The notes below the pieces were generated by a model. It made no database searches. It was not told where the DNA came from and was given only the letters and a program-made list of their open reading frames with translations. DNA of 64,000 nt, taken from Solanum dulcamara (taxonomy: Eukaryota > Streptophyta > Magnoliopsida > Solanales > Solanaceae). The number at the start of each line of letters is the position of its first letter. Positions within the stretch are counted from its first letter, which is position 1. The translations under genes were made by a program, and so were the position numbers. Location of the stretch: contig NC_077240.1 of the NCBI RefSeq assembly GCF_947179165.1, forward strand, positions 5,506,001 to 5,570,000, written 5' to 3'. Shown in pieces: positions 24,901 to 33,900 of this stretch.

Positions 24901-27900
24901 TAAATAAAAATAAGTTGTTTGGTAAGAAAAATACTCTTCGCCTTATTTAGTATAAAAAAAGGTTTGACGAACCTCAGGAGTATTCTTATCATTTTCATTG
25001 TTTTATCTTGAGATAACTAATTGTGGTACTATTATTCCACCCTCTTGTTGGGATCACTTATTCCAATACTAATTTCTATTTAGTATATAACTAAGCTCGA
25101 TATTAATAATCAAATAAAAATAAAACAATACTTAATAAACTTAATCTCAAAATTATTTATATTTGTCCATCATATCAAACGATCCTTGGTGTGAGGGATA
25201 AAAACAAATAGTCCTGAGATTAAAAAAAAAAATAGTATAGGGATAAAATTTTGATGTCTTGTTTGGGTGTCAAGTTTGGGAAAACTTATCCTATCATTTA
25301 TCATAGTGATGAAATAAGTTATCCCATATAAATGATGGATAACTTATCCCAGAATAATTAATCCCAAGATAATTAATCTTGAGATAGTAATTATTATTTT
25401 GAGCTCTTCCTTCTGTTGGAGAATATTTCACTTTTATAAGTTGTGTATCAGCCGAATAATGTCATGGGACCGAGAGAGCATAAGTCGACAACTTTCATGG
25501 CAAACAACTAGTATTGAAAATATTTTTTCTAAAAAAAAAAACTGAAAATTTTACCCCCTCCAGCTAATTCAATCCAACTTTCACCATTTGTTATTGTCCT
25601 TAATCCAGCTCCTTTGAAGCATGTCAAATCATGAAGGTTTATTTTTTTCAATTTATTCTTTCAGTCAATTTCATTATCTAATATAATACTCCAATCATCT
25701 TTTGCACATTAGTTTAACAGATCAATTACAAAGTTCTAAAGAAATAAAAGGTAAGTTTTAAAGAGGTGTCAGATTAACTATGTTATATGGGACTGCATTG
25801 TTGATCAATTAAATAATTCACACGTCTAGAAAATGAAAATAGCAGACATGAAAAAGTTGGAGATGAATGTATATGCATATTAGAAGAGATAGAATTAGGA
25901 GCGAAGTTATCCATAACAAGATCAGAGTGGCTCCGTGGTGAACAAAATTGAGATGATTAGAGCATATGAAGAGGAGATGTACAGATGCTCCAGTGAAAAG
26001 GTGCAAAATGTTGACTATAGTGGGTATAAGGAGAGGTACAGGTAGGCCGAAAAATTATTGAGGAGATGTGATTAGACAGGACATGACACACCTGCAACTG
26101 ACAAAGACATTATCCTAGATAGAAAAATTTGGAGAATGAGAGTTAGGATAAACGGTTAGTAGGTAGTCAAGTGTTGTCTAGTTTCCTTTTCAGTATTGTT
26201 TTTTTATTATTCTCCTATTATTATTATTATTGTTTCATTAGCTTTGAATGTCATATTATTTGTTGTTGCTACTATTCTCATCTTTGTTGTTTTCTGTATG
26301 GGTTCTTCATTACTATTGTATTTGTTTACATACTTGATTTTTGATGTCTTACTTTTACCAAATGTTTATTGAAAATCGTCTCTCTACCTTCTCAAGATTA
26401 GGATAATATTGCATACACACCAACCTCGCTAAACATCATTTGTGGAATTATAATTATACACCAAGTATGTTATTATTATAGTAAAGAAACAAAAGGAGTA
26501 TAGTAATTTACCTCTCCGAATTTGCTTCAAAATCAATACTTAGTATGAGTTTAGTAGTATTAATTTATGTCTTGGGACAAGTTAAATAATATATGAAGTT
26601 GTCTTATGGGGCATATATATTGTTAAAGTTTCTTAGTGCAAAATTTGTTTTTTCAACAAAATAACTTCAACCAAATTCCATACAAATAAGAAGAGTCAAG
26701 TCCTTTGAATTCACAAAGTTTTCTTAAGAAAATTATTCCCCTCAACTATCCGAGGTTATGGAATATATTCTTCCAAGATAAAATGACTCACAACAAACTA
26801 ATAGTGGCACCTTAAATTAGTTGTCCAGCGAACCACTCAATGGCTTGGGATCACACTTGAAGTTTTGGAAAAGCAGAAACTTTTTCTTACTATGTAGTTT
26901 TTCTTCTTGTGAACTTCTTACAAAAAAATTCTCATACCTGAGAAAGAATCAGATATGTATAGCCTATAGGTGAGCACAATGATTCATTTATGATATATGA
27001 AAAGGTAGCTAGAAATACGAAAGGTTGTATTAAAATACGAAAGGTTGCATTCATCTGTCATGAATATTCATGAATGGAATAACTTCATTCATACTTGCAG
27101 CACTTTCACATTTTTAGTTCACCAACATTATTCTATGTATCATTATTTATTCACACATTATACAATGAACCCGACATATATAACTTATGCCTAGTGATTT
27201 TGTTTAATATTAAGGGTAAAGGTTTATTTGGTAAATTAGATAGATGTGCACCCACCGTCCTCGATCGTTGTGCGCTAGACCATTTCTAGCTCCACGCCAA
27301 TACTTTAATATCGGTATCGCCATCCAGGACACGAAGGGCGATGGATGCTGATACCATTGATACAACCCAAGGAAACCACATCCCAAAAGTTATTTATTGA
27401 GATAGAAGAGCCTAATCTATATAAACCTCACATTAGTTCTCCATTAAACTGATGTGAGACTCAAATCTCATACCTTACAATAGGATCATAACATTTTACT
27501 TGTATCATGTGCTTAAATAGTACATGAGGTAGGAATCAATGTCAAACCTCTCGCCACCATGGTATTAAGGGGAAAATGTGTGTTATGAGCCTATATTATA
27601 TAGACGGTTGATAAGAATATTTATCACAAGTTGAAGCAAGTTATTAAGTTATGTACGTTCAGAATTAAGTAAGAACCGGTATGGCTCAACGACAACTTGT
27701 GGCCCCTGCTGAGTCGCACTTTAGCGCTATTTCCGATGTACAACTACCATGGCATGACCTCCGGCCGGTGAAACGGGACGAATAACCCAACCAAAGGACC
27801 CCCCCCCCCCCCCCCAACTTCGATAACCTCTGATTCAATGAAAACAGCAGCAGAAATTGTGGCTGGTCCTCCGATCAATAGCAAACCTCTGTGCTCATCC

Positions 27901-30900
27901 GTATTGGCAAGGCACACAATGCACAATGGTAAGCCTGCAATTATCTTTAAAGCTTCAGAATATTACGGGGTTATGGCACATGATTGCAAATAGACTTTGG
28001 TTGGCAAGTTCACAATGGGTCGACCTAGAATTGAAGCAAATACATCCAAATTTCTGGAACAACCACCTCTGTTAGGAAAAGTAAGAGTAGGGGCATATGA
28101 TTATCGTCACGTTTTCATAGAATGCAATAATGAAGTTGATTTTAATACAGTTTATTTCAAGAGATTCATGTCGATTGCTGGTTCTCTTATGAGATTATTC
28201 AAATGGTCACCTAATATCGATCTGAATGAGGAGACCTTTCTAGCTCCTGTATGGGTTGTTCTGCCACAACTACCATTTCATTGCTTTAGATGGGAATATC
28301 TAAAACAGATTTTATCTATTGTCGGTACTCCATTGAAAGAAGATTTGGCTACTATTGCGAGGTCTCGACCAAATATGGCTAAGGTACGGATGGAGGTCGA
28401 CCTGATGAACCCACTGAGAGATTCAGTTTGGATAGGATTGGAGGGAGAAGGCTTTGGATTAAGAGGAAGGGATTAGAAACTTGAATATGAAGGGGTGCCA
28501 GATTTTTGCAAATCATGTAGAATGCAAGGCCATGATCAAGTTAATTGTAAAGTAGAAGCAAGAAGAAAGGAACAAGAGGGTCACAGGGAAGAAAACAATA
28601 CGGATTCAGTCAACGTTCGCAAAAACATTCTGAAAGAAAGTAATGAAAATGAGAAGATGTGTAGTACTAGTAACAATGTTGAGGAAATCATGCACGACAA
28701 AGAGAGAAACAAAGATGGTGATTTTACACAAGTCATCAATAGAAGAAACAAGAAAGGGAAAGGGAAACAACAAGAGAATACTAGCACTGGAAAGAAGAGT
28801 AAGGAAGAGAGTAAAGGAATGCAAAATTCCATAATTAAAGGCAAACAAAAGGGGGATAATAAACTGATGCAACAAGCAGATTTGGCAAAAGGAAAAGACA
28901 AGATTAATGACAAGCCGAACAAACATATTCCTATGCTCGACAATGTTAATCAGGAGACTCTGACAAAAGAAAAGAAAAATGATAGAAACAAAGATCAAAC
29001 AGAAGGTTCCAGCAGCAAGGATAAAGGCGCTGTCACAAAGAAAGTTATTGCTGAGCTTAAGGAGAATGAAGTCGAAAACAGGGATAGTAAGTCTATCTCG
29101 ACAGAAATACAAAAACATGACCACAAGAGGTAGGATGGGAAAAAGGCTGGAGACAAGGGACAAAAAAAGAAAAACAAGAAGAAGAAGAAGAAGAAAACAC
29201 CTTCAGCAGTCGTTCTCAAGAAAATGTTATGGGCTAAACAGAAACCCAAACAAGCTTGGACAATTGATATAGTTGGCCATCATTAGGTAAATCATGCTAA
29301 TATTACTCTTGATAAAATGATACAGGTTGAAGATAGTCAAGGAAGCATCTCCAAAGGTGGCATTTCATATCCTCATACTGCAGAGACTGCTGATTTGCAA
29401 ATAAAGGGTGGAAATTTGGTCTTAGATCTGGGAAATTTGGAGTTCACCCCTCCAAAAGTTCAAGAAAGGCAGGATCCTCTTAGTGGGTATAAATTAGACC
29501 ATGAACAATATTACGATACTAGTGTAGACCATGTAGATGACTTTTCGTCAGATGAAGATGTTCCTGAGAGTTTATTGGATGCCATAGAATTGGAGAAAGA
29601 ACCGCTAGTTGATAGTCTCATTGATGTGTTTGCTCCAGTAACTAAAGAAAACAAAGATCCAGTTATGCAGGAAACAACAAGGTTTGTCTCCAAGAGGTAA
29701 TAAACTTAAAAAAAGAAAGGAAAGCTAGAAAGGGAATCAAAGAAGATGGCCTCGAAGCTAAACAAATTAAAGGTATGGTAGCTCACTCCCCCGTAGTTTC
29801 CTTATGATTAAGATAATTATATGGAATATAAGGGGAGTAAATTCCCAAGGTGCTTTTGATAGACTAATTCAATTAGTCAGACTATATAAAGTTGACTTTA
29901 TAGCCTTGCAAGAACCTTTCCTGAAAAGCGACAATATAGACAAGTTTAGGAGAAAGCTTGATTTTGATCATGCTATCTCTAACTCTCATAGTAAAGTTTG
30001 GATATTTTGAAACTCTAACATTGTTTGTTCAGTAGTGTCGAAAAAGCAGGCAACAAATTACTAAGCAGGCCATTTTACATGGAGACACAACTCCTTTTTG
30101 GATAACTATTGTATACGCTAGATCTAAAGCTAGCAAAAGAAGATATTTGTGGGAAAATCGCAAACACCTGAACACTACTATTGATGGTCCTTGGGTCATA
30201 GGTGGAGATTTTAACTCCATTATGGAAGCCGAAGAGAAAAAAGGGGGAGTATTGATCTTGGGTACATTTATGTGCCCAATGGCACTAAAAATCCATAAAT
30301 CGTTGGTCGAATTGAGAACAAATTCTAGAGTTTAGTTCATATTTTTCATATTTTGTATGATTGTAACCAACCAGCATGATTGGACACATTCAGGGTTAAT
30401 GGAGCAAGAACGGACATTCGAAGCATGATTGAATAAAAAGTGAAACTCAAAGAAGTTAGGATCAAAAGGTGAAGAAAATACAACTGCAACAAAGCAAGTT
30501 TGTGTCTCGAACTAAGGACCTAGAGTTTCTATCCCAAAACATGGAATATATTAGCCAAGTCAGTGTAGTGCATGCCAGGAACCTGGCCATGGATAGAACA
30601 AAATCAAAGTTTGGCATTTATCTCGCGAGGCAGTGTGGTCCACGCCAGGTCCGCGACGCGGACCTTGCCCTGGATGAAGGAAATTTACGCTGAAATGAAG
30701 TGAAAAGTTGAGCTACCAAAAGAACCCAGTGGTTAGGATAAGGTTATGAAATGCTTGAATGGAATTAAAGAATGTAATGTGTTGAAAGCGCTTGGGAACC
30801 AAGTCACTATACATGCCCAGATTTTTACCTACACGTCCCCTAGCCCACAATACAACCTGAAAAGTCCTAAGTGATCCTTAAGTCTTAGTTGCCTTAATAG

Positions 30901-33900
30901 AGCTTCTTAATACACTAAGGGCAAGCCTATGGTTCATCTTAAGCAACTTGTGATTTCCTTTGAGAGAATGAACAAATTGTTGTCTAAATACCCATGAATG
31001 TAACTATGAGAGTATGGGTAATTCCTTCTCAGCGAGGGCACATGTTTAGTAAGGAATGACAATTCAGAGAAAATTTTAATTTAACAAACCATGTGAGTTG
31101 CTTCCTTACAAAGTTAACTTTTGAGTTTATGAGGTGTTGAATTAGTCAAGTGCTTAGACAAAAAGCAGATGTGTGTGTGAAATGAGCTACTTGTGCAATC
31201 ATGATTGTTTGGTAGAAATTGCTTTGTATATCATGTATTTAATTATTTTAGAAATAAAACTAGGAGTTTGTTCAAAGACTAAGGACCTAGAGTTTCTATC
31301 CCAAGACATGGAATTTATTAGCTAAGTTAGTGTAGTGAGCGCCAGGTACCTGGCCATGGATAGAACAAAATCGAAGTTTGGCATTTATCTCGCAAGGCAA
31401 TGTGGTCCACGCCAGCTACGCGATGCGGACTTGGCCCTGGATGAAGAAATTTACGCTGAAGCGGGAAAATAAAATGTTTTATTGAAATAAACAAGTCAGC
31501 GTCACGGACTTCAGTGCATTTGCTTTAATAACGCATTTTTTGGTGCTATAAATAGCACCTTTACATATTTTATTGGGGGCAATGCAGATTGTCGGAGGAT
31601 AGCTAGAGAAGATGAAGGAAACCTTATTTTGGGTGATATTTTCTTCATTCTTTTCATTTTGAACTCAAGTTTTATGTTACAAATGATTCATGTAAGTATG
31701 TCACAAACTATGAGTAGCTAAATTCCCTTGTAGATCCATTATCCGAGCTTGAACGATTCTTCTAGCGAAAAAGGCCAACAACGGCTTCGCAAAGGCGTTC
31801 AAAAGCTGTCGTTTTTGCCTTCGAAATCGCCGACTTCGCCTCCTTCCTCGCTATCTTATAAAGTTCCCTATTCGTCCACTTCTCCACCTCATCCTTGCTT
31901 TCTATCAGCTTCGCATACGCTATCCTATTTGCTTCCACCTTTTCTTTCACTTCTTCATTCCACCACCAGTCCCCTCGATGCCGGCCACGGCTACCTGTCG
32001 AGACTCCCAACACTTCCCTTGCTACAACCCTAATACAACTAGATGTCTTATCCCACATAGTGTTTGCATCCCCACTACTATCCCAGGCCCCCATATCCTT
32101 CAATTTCTCTCCCATCTCCAGGGCGCTAGCCGTGGTCAAACTCCCTCATCTGATCCTAGGTCGTTCATCCCCCACCCTCTTCTTCCTCGTCATCTTAATC
32201 CCTAAATTCATCACCAAGAGCTTATGTCGGGTCGTAAGGTTGTCGATCGGAATAACCTTACAGTCTTTGCATAGACCTTTATCATCTTTTTTAAGGAGTA
32301 AAAAATCTATTCATCCTTCCTAAGGAGTAAAAAATCTATCTGAGTCTTAGCCACCACACTCCAGAAAGTTACCAAGTGGTCCTCCTTCTTTGGGAAACTC
32401 AAATTGGCTATCACCAATCCAAAAGCTCTTGCGAAATCCAAAAGTGAAAATCCTCCTCTATTTCTATCCCCGAAGCCAAAGCCTCCATGCACATCATCAT
32501 ACCCTCCCGAAATAGACCTGATGTGCCCATTAAAATCTCTTCCCACGAAAAGCTTCTCAGTAGGCGGTATGCCTTCCACTACCTTGGCCAAATCCTCCCA
32601 AAAGCTTCCCTTATCCTCCTCGCCTAAGCCCGCTTGTGGCGCATAAGCACTACTAATATTCAACGTGATCCCTTCAACTACCACCTTAATCGACATCATC
32701 ATATCAGTGACTCTCCTAACCTCCACCACCTGATCCCTTAAATTACTGTCTACTAAAATGCCTACCCCATTCCTATACTTCGATCTACCAGAGAACCAAA
32801 GCTTATACCCATCTACCTCCTTAGCTTTAGAACCTACCCATTTGGTCTCTTATACACAAATTATATTAATCTTCCTCTTCTTTAGAATCTTAACTAGCTC
32901 TATGGATTTTTTCGTCAACGTCCCAATGTTCCAAAAAACTATTCTCAGTCTAGACGCTCCTCTAACCCACTTACCCCTCCTTACCCTCGTCCCCGTCTCC
33001 GTTCCTGAGCGAGAACATTACCCTAGTCTACCATCACTATCCAAAGCCATTTAGGTGTTCTATTTAGATGCATCACATGGGAGGTTATTGTCTTACGATC
33101 CTTTTTTGATCATAAACTTTATTAGGATAATTTTTATATTCTAAGATGAAAAAGGAGGTAAGGTTTGATGTCCCCCTCCAATTTATGTATTTTTTTGATT
33201 TAAAGTGAAATGGATATGGTAGGGGTCTTGCCAAACCCCCATCACATGGGAGGTGAACACTTTTGTGCGAATGGTTTTTGGTAAAAAAAAATAATAAAAA
33301 AATCCTATATTATATGTATTCTTGAAATATTTCCTGGATTTGATCAAATGGTTAGAATCTATATCCCTTTTTACCTTTGGAATTTCACATTTTTTTAATT
33401 TTTTTTTAATGTTACGCAAGAAGATAAGTAGCAAAATATGGGTAAGAGAAGAAAAGAAAACTATTTGGAGGTATAAATAGCTCTGGACATACAGTGAAAA
33501 ACTCTGGAAACTTATTCCCGGACAGCAAATGACTCTTCATAGCCAGTTTTCAGTTGTGCAGCGCCAAAATCGAATTTCTGCTTTAGTGGACGCAGTTAAA
33601 GGTAATTGTAAATAGAATATTTTCTAGGCATTCGATCATAAATTTTAACTATAGAACAATTTATATGGAATTTATGAAAGGAAACTAAAACATCTTTGGA
33701 GCATTTTATTTTTTTCAAATTAAAACTGCAACTCCAAGTTGAATTTGTAAGTTTTATAAACAATGAATTTGAAAAAGAGTAAGAAAATATATTTTTTTCT
33801 AAAATAAAATAATTTTCATGGTCAAACCACTGTTCAGGATTCTTTTGATGACACACCATGGCGGTCTTCTCATATTTTACTTTCTCCTTACTTAAATATT

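Larger units (their letters stand above)
27838..30242 (+). mobile_element. L1-type LINE, 3'-truncated
   Basis: ORF1 (27838-29700) is followed by the start of ORF2 (29804 on), the layout of plant L1 elements. The element stops at about 30242 inside the endonuclease domain, directly after the GGDFNSI motif, where unrelated repeat sequence begins. A C homopolymer (about 27800-27816) precedes ORF1. It has the same orientation as Copia-1 and is antisense to the MADS gene. Confidence 0.88.

Noticed and set aside
28581..29249. Long minus-strand ORFs of hydrophobic content opposite the L1 ORF1
   Set aside because: They are the antisense of a Lys/Glu-rich coding region; AAG/GAA runs read as Phe/Leu/Ser on the other strand. 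No independent start context or domain.
31749..33054. Plus-strand Pro/Ser-rich ORFs as genes
   Set aside because: They are antisense shadows of the minus-strand RTE endonuclease frame, which matches the family along its length.
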